Notes under the pieces: model-generated | The model's input: only the letters and a program-made list of their open reading frames with translations | Database searches by the model: none | What the model was told of the DNA's origin: nothing | Made by a program: the position numbers and the translations under genes | Shown: positions 13,710 to 21,936 of the stretch, piece after piece | How the letters are laid out: the number at the start of each line of letters is the position of its first letter | Position numbering within the stretch: the stretch's first letter is position 1 | Source: an uncultured Chloroflexota bacterium | Lineage (GTDB): Bacteria; Chloroflexota; Chloroflexia; Chloroflexales; Roseiflexaceae | Direction of reading: 5' to 3' | Length of the DNA stretch: 25,384 nucleotides | Assembly (NCBI GenBank): GCA_937876225.1 | Contig: CALFIC010000064.1 | Span: 1-25,384 of the forward strand

Positions 13710-14891
13710 ATGAGTATATCACCCTTCCAATCCAACGCCGAAATCATCAGCCACGAAGATGTGCGCACCAGCGGCACCTACGGGAAGCGCGGCATTGCCA
13801 TCGTGCGCGGGCTGGGCGCAACGCTGTGGGACGCCGATGGCAAGCAATATATCGACTGTGTGGGTGGCCAAGGAGCCGCCAATCTGGGCCATGCCCACCC
13901 CGCCGTGGTAGCCGCCATCCAACACCAAGCCACACAGCTGATTAGTTGCCCCGAAATTTTCCACAACGATCAGCGGGCTGCCTACCTCGACGAACTGGGT
14001 GCAGCCATGCCGGTTGGTATGGGGCGGCTCTTTTTGTGTAATTCGGGCACCGAAGCAGTCGAATCGGCACTCAAATTTGCCCGCCTGCATACGGGGCGCA
14101 CCCAGATCGTAGCCGCCATGCGGGCCTTCCACGGTCGCACCATGGGGGCGTTGTCGGCAACCTACGAACCCAAATACCGCGAACCATTTGAACCCCTCAT
14201 CCCCGGGGTGACCCACGTACCCTACGACAAAATCGAAGCCTTGGCGGCCGCCGTGAATGACCAAACCGCCGCCGTCATCCTCGAGCCGGTCCAAGGCGAG
14301 GGTGGCGTTCGCCCCGCCTCACCGGGCTATTTGGCGGCGGCGGCCGAAATTTGTCGCCAGCATGGGGCACTATTGTTGGTCGACGAGGTGCAAACCGGCT
14401 TTGGTCGCACCGGCAGCCTGTTTGCGGTCACGCACGACGGCATCACGCCTGATGTACTGATTATGGCCAAATCGATGGCAGGTGGCGTGCCGATGGGCGC
14501 CATCGCCATCCACGAATCACTGGGGGGATTTACCCCGGCCAGCCACGGCTCGACCTTTGGTGGCAATCCACTGGCCTGCGCAGCCGGTCGGGCCGCCCTC
14601 AAAGCGTTGATAGACGATGACCTACCCGCCCACGCCGCCCGCAAAGGGCAGTACATCATGGAATACCTCAACGAGCGCAAGCTCAGCAAGGTACGTGAAG
14701 TGCGTGGGCGGGGCTTGTTGATTGGCATCGAGCTCAAAGAACGCGTCCAACCGACCTTGGTAGCCTTGATGGAGCGAGGCGTACTCGCCCTTCCTGCAGG
14801 TCCCAACGTGCTACGGTTGTTGCCACCGCTCGTGATTAGTGACGCCGAAGTCGATCAAGCCCTCGCCATCATCTGCGAGGTGCTGGCATGA
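13710..14891 (+). CDS. lysJ: LysJ, LysW-lysine semialdehyde aminotransferase
   Basis: The 393-residue class III PLP aminotransferase, close in length to Thermus LysJ, transfers an amino group from glutamate to the LysW-bound semialdehyde. Seen are YIDCVGGQGAANLGHAHPAV, the PLP-phosphate loop CNSGTEAVESALKFAR, FHGRTMGALSAT, VDEVQTGFGRTG, the PLP lysine Lys254 in IMAKSMAGGVPMGA, and the STFGGNPLACAAG loop. GGAGGAAG lies 5 bases before the ATG at 13710, which decides this start over the longer frame to 13644. It overlaps lysK by ATGA. It probably needs its own promoter because an opposite gene lies upstream. Confidence 0.93.
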   Translation: MSISPFQSNAEIISHEDVRTSGTYGKRGIAIVRGLGATLWDADGKQYIDCVGGQGAANLGHAHPAVVAAIQHQATQLISCPEIFHNDQRAAYLDELGAAMPVGMGRLFLCNSGTEAVESALKFARLHTGRTQIVAAMRAFHGRTMGALSATYEPKYREPFEPLIPGVTHVPYDKIEALAAAVNDQTAAVILEPVQGEGGVRPASPGYLAAAAEICRQHGALLLVDEVQTGFGRTGSLFAVTHDGITPDVLIMAKSMAGGVPMGAIAIHESLGGFTPASHGSTFGGNPLACAAGRAALKALIDDDLPAHAARKGQYIMEYLNERKLSKVREVRGRGLLIGIELKERVQPTLVALMERGVLALPAGPNVLRLLPPLVISDAEVDQALAIICEVLA

Positions 14892-15991
14892 GCAACGACC
14901 GTTACCACGATTACATTGCACTGCTGGCAGACGCCGTCCGCATCCCTAGTGTGTCGACCCACGAAGCCGCCGTGGCGCAGTTTTTGGTGACTGCGATGGC
15001 GCAACGAGGATTACGTAGTTATGTCGACAAGGTAGGCAATGCGGTCGGACAGATCGGCGACCATGGTCCCGAAATCATGTTGCTGGGGCATATCGACACC
15101 GTCCCTGGTGACGTGCCGGTGGTCATCCGCGACGGCAAATTATACGGTCGAGGTACTGTCGACGCCAAAGGACCGTTTGTGGCGTTCATTTGTGCAGCGG
15201 CGGCCTTAGCCACCCAAGGCGAGCTCCCCTTCCGGTTGACGCTTGTTGGAGCCGTCGAAGAAGAATACGCCACGTCGCGGGGTGCACACTACGTGGCGCA
15301 TCACCACCGCCCAGACGCCTGTATCATCGGTGAACCGAGTGGGTGGGAGCGCGTCACATTGGGCTACAAAGGGCGGGTGCTCCTCGACATTAGCACCACC
15401 CAAGGTAGTGCCCATAGCGCAGGCCCCGAACCCTCGGCACCCGAGCGTTGTATGGCGGTTTGGCAACGCATCCAGCAGTACTGCGCCCAGTACAACCAGG
15501 ATCGTCCGTTATTGTTTGACCAGATTTTGCCATCGCTCCGCCAGATTAGCTCGGGAAGCGATGGACTGACGGATTGGGCCAGGGCCATGGTAGGCATCCG
15601 CATCCCTCCAGCGGCGATTATTGACTTCCTCATCGACGATATTGCCCAATTGGGGGATGAACATACGACCTTACTATTCCGCGATGCTTGTCGGGCCTGG
15701 CAGTCTGGCAAAAACGACCCCTGTGCCACGGCATTTATCAGGGCGATTCGTGAGGTAGGGGGCAAGCCGGGGTACCTGCGCAAAACCGGTACCGCCGATA
15801 TGAATGTGGTGGCGCCCATCTGGCAATGTCCGATTATCGCGTACGGACCAGGCGATTCGAGCCTCGACCATACCGCACACGAGCATGTCAGCATCGAGGA
15901 ATTTGGCAAAGGAGTCGATACATTGATTGCGGCATTGCCCTTGCTCGCACAACGACTGATGCACACTGATGTGGCCGTAGCAGTCGTATAA
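14888..15991 (+). CDS. lysK: LysK, LysW-lysine hydrolase (M20 family)
   Basis: The 367-residue M20 metallo-deacylase is the last pathway enzyme; it frees lysine from LysW. Metal and catalytic residues can be placed: His68 and Asp70 in LLGHIDTVPG, Asp92 in GRGTVDAKGP, Glu124-Glu126 in AVEEEY, and IIGEPSGW. KTGTADMNVVAP and YGPGDSSLDHTAHEH in the C-terminal half contribute further ligands. The start overlaps the lysJ stop as ATGA. A 13-bp hairpin immediately follows the gene. It could equally release ornithine if the pathway also serves arginine synthesis. Confidence 0.92.
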   Translation: MSNDRYHDYIALLADAVRIPSVSTHEAAVAQFLVTAMAQRGLRSYVDKVGNAVGQIGDHGPEIMLLGHIDTVPGDVPVVIRDGKLYGRGTVDAKGPFVAFICAAAALATQGELPFRLTLVGAVEEEYATSRGAHYVAHHHRPDACIIGEPSGWERVTLGYKGRVLLDISTTQGSAHSAGPEPSAPERCMAVWQRIQQYCAQYNQDRPLLFDQILPSLRQISSGSDGLTDWARAMVGIRIPPAAIIDFLIDDIAQLGDEHTTLLFRDACRAWQSGKNDPCATAFIRAIREVGGKPGYLRKTGTADMNVVAPIWQCPIIAYGPGDSSLDHTAHEHVSIEEFGKGVDTLIAALPLLAQRLMHTDVAVAVV

Positions 15992-15997
15992 AGTAAG

Positions 15998-16030
15998 AAT
16001 GACCAACATGCACCTTCCATGTTGGTCATT
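15998..16030 (+). terminator. Perfect 13-bp hairpin after lysK
   Basis: AATGACCAACATG and CATGTTGGTCATT form a perfect stem around the loop CACCTTC. It lies 7 bases past the lysK stop. There is no T-tract (CCCCTTAT follows), so termination may be weak or the hairpin may protect the 3' end of the message. Confidence 0.6.
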
Positions 16031-16072
16031 CCCCTTATCAGTAACCAAACAGTATCTAAATTTATTCTTTGA

Positions 16073-16078
16073 TATAAT
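16073..16078 (+). promoter_or_regulatory. -10 box for the WbqC-like gene
   Basis: TATAAT lies 29 bases before the ATG at 16107, after the lysK hairpin and in an A/T-rich stretch. The -35 region is poor. It suggests a separate transcript for the WbqC-like gene. Confidence 0.5.
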
Positions 16079-16106
16079 AAAGAGGCAATCATACATTGGA
16101 GTCTTC

Positions 16107-16832
16107 ATGCCAGCCTTACCACCCAAAACCATTGCCATTGTGCAATCAAATTACATTCCGTGGAAAGGTTATTTCGATTTAATTGCTCGTGTGGATGAAT
16201 TTATTTTGTATGACGACATGCAATATACCCGCCGTGATTGGCGTAACCGCAATCTCATCAAAACTGCCCAAGGGTTACAATGGTTAACAATCCCCGTTGA
16301 TGTCAAAGGCAAATACTTCCAACGTATCAACGAAACCCACATCAGTGACGCGAATTGGGCCGAAGTACACTGGAAAAGTATTGTCCATACCTACGCCCGC
16401 GCACCTTTTTTTGCCCAATACAAAGACATATTTCAACAACTCTATACCACGGTTCCTTTTCCGCTTTTAAGTGAGGTCAACTACCACTTCATCAGCGCTA
16501 TTTGCCAAATCCTCGGGATTACTACCAAAATCAGTTGGTCGTCAGACTATACCCTCGTTGATGGCAAAACTGAGCGATTAGTTGGTTTATGTCAATCGAC
16601 CAACGCTACCCACTATATTTCGGGGCCGGCAGCACGCGACTACATTGTAGACGACTTATTTACTGCTGCGCAGATTACGCTCGAATACGCTGATTATTCT
16701 GGGTATCCGACATACCCACAGCTCTATGGCGATTTTGCACATGGTGTCAGCATCCTTGACTTAATTTTCAATGTAGGCACCCAAGCTACGACCTACATGA
16801 AATATGCCAACCCCACACACTCTGCGCAATAA
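16107..16832 (+). CDS. WbqC-like family protein
   Basis: The 241-residue protein begins with KTIAIVQSNYIPWKGYFDLI and then FILYDDMQYTRRDWRNRN, the hallmark start of the WbqC-like family. These proteins are found in O-antigen, polysaccharide and secondary-metabolite clusters; their enzymatic role is not firmly established, and acyl- or aminotransfer to sugars has been suggested. TTGGAG lies 5 bases before the ATG at 16107; an upstream in-frame ATG at 15999 lies inside the lysK hairpin and is rejected. The gene converges with the glycosyltransferase at zero spacing (TAA next to TCA). Its codon use is more AT-rich than the lysine genes. Confidence 0.82.
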   Translation: MPALPPKTIAIVQSNYIPWKGYFDLIARVDEFILYDDMQYTRRDWRNRNLIKTAQGLQWLTIPVDVKGKYFQRINETHISDANWAEVHWKSIVHTYARAPFFAQYKDIFQQLYTTVPFPLLSEVNYHFISAICQILGITTKISWSSDYTLVDGKTERLVGLCQSTNATHYISGPAARDYIVDDLFTAAQITLEYADYSGYPTYPQLYGDFAHGVSILDLIFNVGTQATTYMKYANPTHSAQ

Positions 16833-19046
16833 TCATGGTTTGGGGATATACAAACGCATTTTTTTGGCAACAATAGGGTCTTTAACCAACACATATTGTG
16901 TACGAATGTATTGATCGACAACTGCATATTGCTTTGAAAATTGTAATTCTTTGTTGTTGTCAAGATATTGATCATCCACCAAAATAAATCGCGGTTGCAT
17001 TTGACGAATACCGGCAATTTCTTGTTGTTGAAATGCTTCGGTGAGCATCACTGCAACCACTGCATAATTGTAATACATCGGTGAACGTTGTTGCCACACC
17101 GCATAGATACCAGGAACATATGGCACAGCCATAAACGACGCATGCGTTGGATTATATTTTTGTTGGAGTGCGTTATACATCGCCAATTGTTTCGCCGTCG
17201 CATTGGTCACCGTCAACTGGTCACCACTAACCGTTACTTCTTGACTATCCACAAAAATCCCCAATGTTGATTGCGAAAACATACGCCAATTTACGTACCC
17301 ACTCCACATACACAGGGTTACCATCATTACAATCTGCCATCGTCGCCCGAACGTTGCGCCCCATATCAACATTAATAAAAAAAACGGTCCTAAACTCTGC
17401 GCCAAATGTGTATTGTCAGCACGTAAATAAATCCGATGTAAATATATCACCCCTAATATACTTGCAACTACCATGGCAACTGAAGCATCACGCTGCTTAA
17501 TGCGTTGCCACGCCACATAGCATAGAGTCGCAATATACGATACAGTCGGAATAATAAGCCACCAACCATAAAACCACCCACTGATTGTTTTGCTCTGCCA
17601 TGGCCACGCATATGGGGTAGCCCAATCAGCGGCATTTGTAAATACTTCATGAATATATGCACTGCCAAATGACGGCACTATAAGCATCAGTAATACCATC
17701 GGTGCATAGCCAATACACACACCACTACCCCATCCAATCGCAATCATACGTCTTTGGTGCCAGGTAATCGGCGATAACCATAAATACACAACTAAACAAA
17801 TACCGGCCATTCCCATGTATAATCCATGATTTCGACCCAATATTGCCGCAAATCCAACCAAAATACCAGCCCACAGTGATGTACGAAACGAAGGCGATTG
17901 CATCCAATGAATAAATATCGTAGCCATCAACCATACAATCATCAAATCAAATATTTTGAATCGTGGATAGAACCAAAATAACATAGCTGCAATAGCCAGC
18001 GGAAATGCAATCGTCCGCCACGCAAATTTTACTTGTATTGCAACAATGCCGACACATGACAATGTAATCCATTCCACAATCGCTGTCGCAATGCGTGTTG
18101 CGATAATTCCTTGACTTCCCCAAAGCAACATCACAAACGCAGACCAGATATACCGAAATGGTTCGTACGCATAGAAATCACGGATTGGAATTTCACCAGC
18201 TAATATCCGTTGCGACCCATACCACAGGTATCCTTCATCCTCCAACATCAAGCCAACGCTCCCTTGGAAGGCAAACCGCGCCAGCGTAATAATTGCAGCC
18301 ACGATACACAGTTGCACCCCTTGCCAATACACGGTTGTAGGTTGGGTGACACTATACCGCCATATCCCAAGTGCACAAAGTATAATCAACAAATAAGGCA
18401 ATGCGACGAGTAACAACAACGAATCCAGTACAAAAATCACCCCTACACTTACCCCACTACCGACGACCCAGCGCCAATCATGGCAATATTCCCATACCAA
18501 CAACATCATTCCAAACAACAACAACACGGTACCAACCAATGGCCATATCGGTGGAATAGGAATAGCGCGTGGGCTCAGCGTCACACTATCAACCGCCACA
18601 CAAACTGGACGAGTGCCATCAATCTGCGGCTGATTACATTGTAATTCCACCATCAGCGTACTTGCATGACGCTGCGTCAATTGCACCGGGGTTGTATATT
18701 CTGTAAATTGATTACTTACAGTAACAACATTAGCAACCACACCATCAACAATGATTTTTACCGAGGTTGTTTGCATGCTACGCATGACGATACGCATAGA
18801 ATAATCACCGTCACCAACCCCCATAAATAGTATCTGTCCGGGAACATGTGACCAACGATAACTTGTATGGTTTTTTGCTTGCGGTGCATAAAACTCACTC
18901 ACCCAGGGTGTATCAAATCCCCCCACATCAATCGTTTTTTGGAGTGGTACAAGCCATAACACCATACCAAATATAATACTTATAGACAACATAAGTATAG
19001 TACGCACTTGGATGATTTTTTTAAATTTCCCAATAATTTGGTTCAT
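16833..19046 (-). CDS. GT-C type integral membrane glycosyltransferase
   Basis: The 737-residue protein has a membrane segment at about residues 15-35, a predicted extracytoplasmic beta-rich domain to about 165, then a dozen or so hydrophobic helices. An acidic motif LEDEGYLWYG (268-277) followed by RDFYAYEPFRY resembles the first extracytoplasmic loop of dolichol/undecaprenyl-phosphate-sugar dependent (PMT/ArnT-like) glycosyltransferases, where the Asp or Glu is catalytic. It would transfer a sugar from a lipid carrier outside the membrane; acceptor unknown. GGAG lies 6 bases before the start. It follows two SMR-like genes that could flip the lipid carrier. Codons are AT-rich. An inserted N-terminal domain before the helices is unusual for the family. 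Confidence 0.75.
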   Translation of the reverse strand: MNQIIGKFKKIIQVRTILMLSISIIFGMVLWLVPLQKTIDVGGFDTPWVSEFYAPQAKNHTSYRWSHVPGQILFMGVGDGDYSMRIVMRSMQTTSVKIIVDGVVANVVTVSNQFTEYTTPVQLTQRHASTLMVELQCNQPQIDGTRPVCVAVDSVTLSPRAIPIPPIWPLVGTVLLLFGMMLLVWEYCHDWRWVVGSGVSVGVIFVLDSLLLLVALPYLLIILCALGIWRYSVTQPTTVYWQGVQLCIVAAIITLARFAFQGSVGLMLEDEGYLWYGSQRILAGEIPIRDFYAYEPFRYIWSAFVMLLWGSQGIIATRIATAIVEWITLSCVGIVAIQVKFAWRTIAFPLAIAAMLFWFYPRFKIFDLMIVWLMATIFIHWMQSPSFRTSLWAGILVGFAAILGRNHGLYMGMAGICLVVYLWLSPITWHQRRMIAIGWGSGVCIGYAPMVLLMLIVPSFGSAYIHEVFTNAADWATPYAWPWQSKTISGWFYGWWLIIPTVSYIATLCYVAWQRIKQRDASVAMVVASILGVIYLHRIYLRADNTHLAQSLGPFFLLMLIWGATFGRRWQIVMMVTLCMWSGYVNWRMFSQSTLGIFVDSQEVTVSGDQLTVTNATAKQLAMYNALQQKYNPTHASFMAVPYVPGIYAVWQQRSPMYYNYAVVAVMLTEAFQQQEIAGIRQMQPRFILVDDQYLDNNKELQFSKQYAVVDQYIRTQYVLVKDPIVAKKMRLYIPKP

Positions 19047-19095
19047 ACCATACTCCTAAATGACTTTACGATCATTCATGCTATTTTTCATACTC

Positions 19096-19101
19096 ATTAT
19101 A
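19096..19101 (-). promoter_or_regulatory. -10 box upstream of the glycosyltransferase
   Basis: TATAAT on the minus strand lies 49 bases ahead of the glycosyltransferase ATG and just past the stop of the SMR-like gene. No convincing -35 box was seen. It may add a separate start to the operon transcript. Confidence 0.4.
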
Positions 19102-19107
19102 CGATAC

Positions 19108-19416
19108 CTACACCCAGGCATACACAATTACCCCGAACACAATTACCCCAAAATACTTCCACTGACTCGGTTTGATCTGCTCTGCAAAAAACCACCAACC
19201 TAACATTGGCGCCAAAATATATGACAATGAAGTACCGACATAAACCATCCCAATACCCAGACTACGCGCGGCAATCATCGTACAAGGCACCGCCAAACAA
19301 AACAACCCCAACCCCACAATCAACCAAATCCAGCGTTTGGTCATACCATAACTTTTATAAAACAACTGCCCTAAAACGGCAAAAATCACACTGCCCAATA
19401 ACAACAACCATGCCAT
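19108..19416 (-). CDS. SMR-like four-helix membrane protein 1 (ArnE/ArnF-like)
   Basis: The 102-residue protein has four predicted membrane helices and the SMR/EamA-like ending GTSLSYILAPMLGWWFFAEQ followed by YFGVIVFGVIVYAW. Its length matches ArnE (about 111), one half of the undecaprenyl-phosphate-aminoarabinose flippase. AAGGA lies 7 bases before the ATG at 19416; the TTG at 19419 is less likely. It lies 37 bases after a second SMR-like gene and before a membrane glycosyltransferase, so a two-subunit flippase for a lipid-linked sugar is the best inference; a drug efflux pair is the alternative. Confidence 0.72.
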   Translation of the reverse strand: MAWLLLLGSVIFAVLGQLFYKSYGMTKRWIWLIVGLGLFCLAVPCTMIAARSLGIGMVYVGTSLSYILAPMLGWWFFAEQIKPSQWKYFGVIVFGVIVYAWV

Positions 19417-19453
19417 CAATTTATCCTTTTGGTGAATAATTCAGCAACCCACA

Positions 19454-19825
19454 TTAGCCAACGTCGCGGACCAACGCGATTACGCCAACCATCACAAGCA
19501 CCACACCAACCATATTACGCCATGTCACTGGCTCACCATAGTAGGCCGACAACACCACAATACACGGGAAGAGCAGAGCAGACGAAGCGTAGGCAATCCC
19601 CAATGGATAACGTTGATGAATCACACCCCAGACCACAAACCGCACTACATTTAATAACAATACAACTGCATAAATGAGTGCCATCACCCATAGCGTTGTC
19701 CACGCTACTTGGGTCGAATACTTGACAATGCCAGCCACAATTAATTGAATGACAATGTTGATACTCGTCAACCCAATCAACATCCAGCCACCACGTGGGA
19801 CTGGCGTACTTGCCCGGTCATTCAT
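19454..19825 (-). CDS. SMR-like four-helix membrane protein 2 (ArnE/ArnF-like)
   Basis: The 123-residue protein has four membrane helices, including LIGLTSINIVIQLIVAGIV and the SMR-like LGIAYASSALLFPCIVVLSA followed by a NMVGVVLVMVGVIALV helix. The length is close to ArnF (about 128). AAGGA is 9 bases before the ATG at 19825, so the ATG at 19834, which touches AAGGA, is rejected. It is followed by the shorter SMR-like gene, and pairs of unequal SMR proteins are usually heterodimers. Sequence similarity to true ArnF cannot be verified here. Confidence 0.7.
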   Translation of the reverse strand: MNDRASTPVPRGGWMLIGLTSINIVIQLIVAGIVKYSTQVAWTTLWVMALIYAVVLLLNVVRFVVWGVIHQRYPLGIAYASSALLFPCIVVLSAYYGEPVTWRNMVGVVLVMVGVIALVRDVG

Positions 19826-19856
19826 GCGGTACATTCCTTAATGAGATCTGCCGTTC

Positions 19857-20687
19857 TTATGACATGTTGAGACATTCACCAGCTTGCATTACACGATATG
19901 CTTGCCCAAGTTGCCGCGCCATATCCACAAACACTACCGGGCTCGCCGTATTGAAGGCAAACATGTCATAGTGGCATGGTACCACCAAACGTGCCCCGAT
20001 ATCGTAGGCGAGTTGGGCCGCCTCGGCACCATCGAGATTGCCGGCCACACCCCGTGCCGGGTCATTGCCATTAATCGGCAACAACGCCACATCAATTGGC
20101 CAGCGGCACAATAATTCAGCCATACCATCGTAGCGCAACGTGTCACCACTATGGTAAATGGTGACGCCACCAACTTCGACCACAATGCCGATATAGCGCT
20201 CGTGGCCAGCATCGTCTTGCTCACGCAGATTATGCGCCGCCGGTACGGTATGGATCACAAACGGCCCATACTGGTAGGGCGTACCAATGACCAATCCCGT
20301 CGGCGCCATCCCGAGACGTTGCTGGGCAAAATCGACATTGGCGGCGCTACAGACTACTACGAGCGCTGGATTGGCGTGGCGCATTGGGCCAATCGTCTCG
20401 GCATCGAGATGGTCGGTGTGATTGTGACTCGACGTCACCAAACCGACCATCGCCAACAACGCCGGGTCTACCACCCGGGCCGTCAAGCGCACGTGTGGTT
20501 TGGCCGTCGCCGCATATTTGTGGGTCAACGAATCGGACAAATAGGGATCGATGGCGATGCAGACGCCATCATAATGCACCAAAAACCCGCTCTGCCCTAG
20601 CCACCACACCGACACACCTTGCCGGCGGGCGATGGTTGCCGTCACATCTGCCAAAAACTGCGCATCAGATTGGAGTGGCACAATCAT
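19857..20687 (-). CDS. Metallo-beta-lactamase-fold hydrolase, UlaG-like
   Basis: The 276-residue protein is in the UlaG-like (lactonase) branch of the metallo-beta-lactamase fold. It has SVWWLGQSGFLVHYDG at the start, the metal motif SHNHTDH with His88, His90, Asp92 and His93, VPAAHN, IYHSGDTLRYDGM and a final VVPCHYDMF. UlaG opens L-ascorbate-6-phosphate; here the partner genes are oxidoreductases and a SIS-domain protein, so hydrolysis of a sugar lactone or lactone phosphate is plausible but unproven. The ATG at 20687 overlaps the stop of the preceding oxidoreductase by 4 bases, so the two are translationally coupled. Confidence 0.85.
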   Translation of the reverse strand: MIVPLQSDAQFLADVTATIARRQGVSVWWLGQSGFLVHYDGVCIAIDPYLSDSLTHKYAATAKPHVRLTARVVDPALLAMVGLVTSSHNHTDHLDAETIGPMRHANPALVVVCSAANVDFAQQRLGMAPTGLVIGTPYQYGPFVIHTVPAAHNLREQDDAGHERYIGIVVEVGGVTIYHSGDTLRYDGMAELLCRWPIDVALLPINGNDPARGVAGNLDGAEAAQLAYDIGARLVVPCHYDMFAFNTASPVVFVDMARQLGQAYRVMQAGECLNMS

Positions 20688-21874
20688 CGCTGCACGCGCT
20701 GTTCTAGCGCCCCCGTTTGTTTGTGGCGCACGATGACTTTGGTGCTGCCATCGGGCATTAGCTCTTCTTTGATGAGGTAGTATTCGGCATCGTAATCACG
20801 GCGTACCGACACATGTGGCACATCGGTGGCACCCCGCCAATCAGTCAGCTGCACCGCTTCCCAGCGCTTGGTTTGCATCGAGGCATAGGCCGCATCCATG
20901 ATCGCATTGACCACATAGCCATCATAAAAGGTCTCCATGGGGGCTTTTTTGGCGTCATAGGCGGCAAACATGTCATCAAACATGGTGGGGTAACCAAGTG
21001 AGGCTTCTTCGTCACCCACGGGGAACAACCAGCCTTTGTCCCCTTCGGCTTTTTCGGCGACATAGCCATTTTGCCCCGTGGCCGTAAACATTTCGAAGCC
21101 GGTGCGTAACCAGTGATTCAACCAAATCGTCCCTTCGGTACCACTGACTTCGTCACGCAAATCCATCCCCCCCCGGAACGACCAACTACATTCAAATTGC
21201 CCCATAGCACCGTTTTCGTAGCGTACCATCCCCACCGCATGATCCTCGGCATCGATGGGGTGGACCTGCGTATCGCCCCAACACATCACCTCAACTGGGC
21301 GGATATTTTTGCCGATAAAATTACGGGCGATTTCGATACAATGGCATCCCATATCGATGATGGCACCACCCCCCGACAATTGTTTATCCCAAAACCAGTC
21401 GCTATGCGGTCCGGGGTGGGTTTCGCGCGAGCGCGCCCACAACACCGTGCCCAGCGCACCAGCAGCGACCGATTGGAGCGCCTTGAGGGTTTTGGGGGTG
21501 TAAACCAAATCCTCGAGGTAGCCGGCAAACACGCCCGCTTTCTCGACGGCTTGAAGCATACGGTAGGCCTCGGCGGCAGTCCGCCCCAACGGTTTGGTAC
21601 AGAGCACCCCTTTGCCCGCTTTGGCGGCGGCAATCACGGCTTCTTCGTGCAGGTAGTTGGGCAAGCCCACCACCACCAATTGGGTGCGGGGGTCGGCAAT
21701 AGCCACCGTCATATCGGTGGTGGCTAGTGTGGCGCCATATTCTTGCGCAAAGCGATCGGCACTGGCTTGGGTACGTGAATAAACGGTCGTGACTTTGTCG
21801 GCGCTGCGCCCCCGTTGGATGGTTTGGGTATAAAAGCGCCCAATGAGGCCAGTTCCAAGCATCGTAATATTCAT
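20684..21874 (-). CDS. Gfo/Idh/MocA-family oxidoreductase 1
   Basis: The 396-residue protein has the N-terminal NAD(P)-binding NITMLGTGLIGRFY (GTGLIG at residues 7-12), the catalytic Lys94-Pro95 in LCTKPLGRT, and GGGAIIDMGCHCIEIARNFIG in the second domain, all typical of the family. It would oxidise a hydroxyl of a sugar or cyclitol to a ketone or lactone in the cytoplasm. The ATG at 21874 has GAGG 6 bases ahead; the TTG start at 21895 is less likely. It is coupled to the UlaG-like hydrolase, a pairing that fits dehydrogenation to a lactone followed by ring opening. Substrate unknown. Confidence 0.88.
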   Translation of the reverse strand: MNITMLGTGLIGRFYTQTIQRGRSADKVTTVYSRTQASADRFAQEYGATLATTDMTVAIADPRTQLVVVGLPNYLHEEAVIAAAKAGKGVLCTKPLGRTAAEAYRMLQAVEKAGVFAGYLEDLVYTPKTLKALQSVAAGALGTVLWARSRETHPGPHSDWFWDKQLSGGGAIIDMGCHCIEIARNFIGKNIRPVEVMCWGDTQVHPIDAEDHAVGMVRYENGAMGQFECSWSFRGGMDLRDEVSGTEGTIWLNHWLRTGFEMFTATGQNGYVAEKAEGDKGWLFPVGDEEASLGYPTMFDDMFAAYDAKKAPMETFYDGYVVNAIMDAAYASMQTKRWEAVQLTDWRGATDVPHVSVRRDYDAEYYLIKEELMPDGSTKVIVRHKQTGALEQRVQR

Positions 21875-21894
21875 AATATCCTCACTCAACAACA

Positions 21895-21929
21895 CAAAAA
21901 ATGGGGATGGTCGCGCTGACCACCCCCAC
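21895..21929 (-). terminator. Intrinsic terminator between metE-like gene and oxidoreductase 1
   Basis: On the minus strand GTGGGGGTGGTC, loop AGCGC and GACCATCCCCAT form a 12-bp stem with two G-U pairs, followed directly by TTTTTT. It lies 7 bases past the MetE-like stop and 20 bases before the oxidoreductase 1 start. It would end or attenuate transcription from the SIS/MetE genes, so oxidoreductase 1 is reached only by read-through or a promoter hidden in this short gap. Confidence 0.82.
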
Positions 21930-21936
21930 GTTTCAT

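Noticed and set aside
14327..14806. Minus-strand open frame opposite lysJ
   Set aside because: Ser/Pro/Arg-rich antisense shadow; lysJ has all expected aminotransferase motifs on the plus strand.
15364..16138. Minus-strand frames of up to 242 codons opposite lysK
   Set aside because: They lack start signals and conserved motifs and run through the lysK hairpin; lysK is complete on the other strand.
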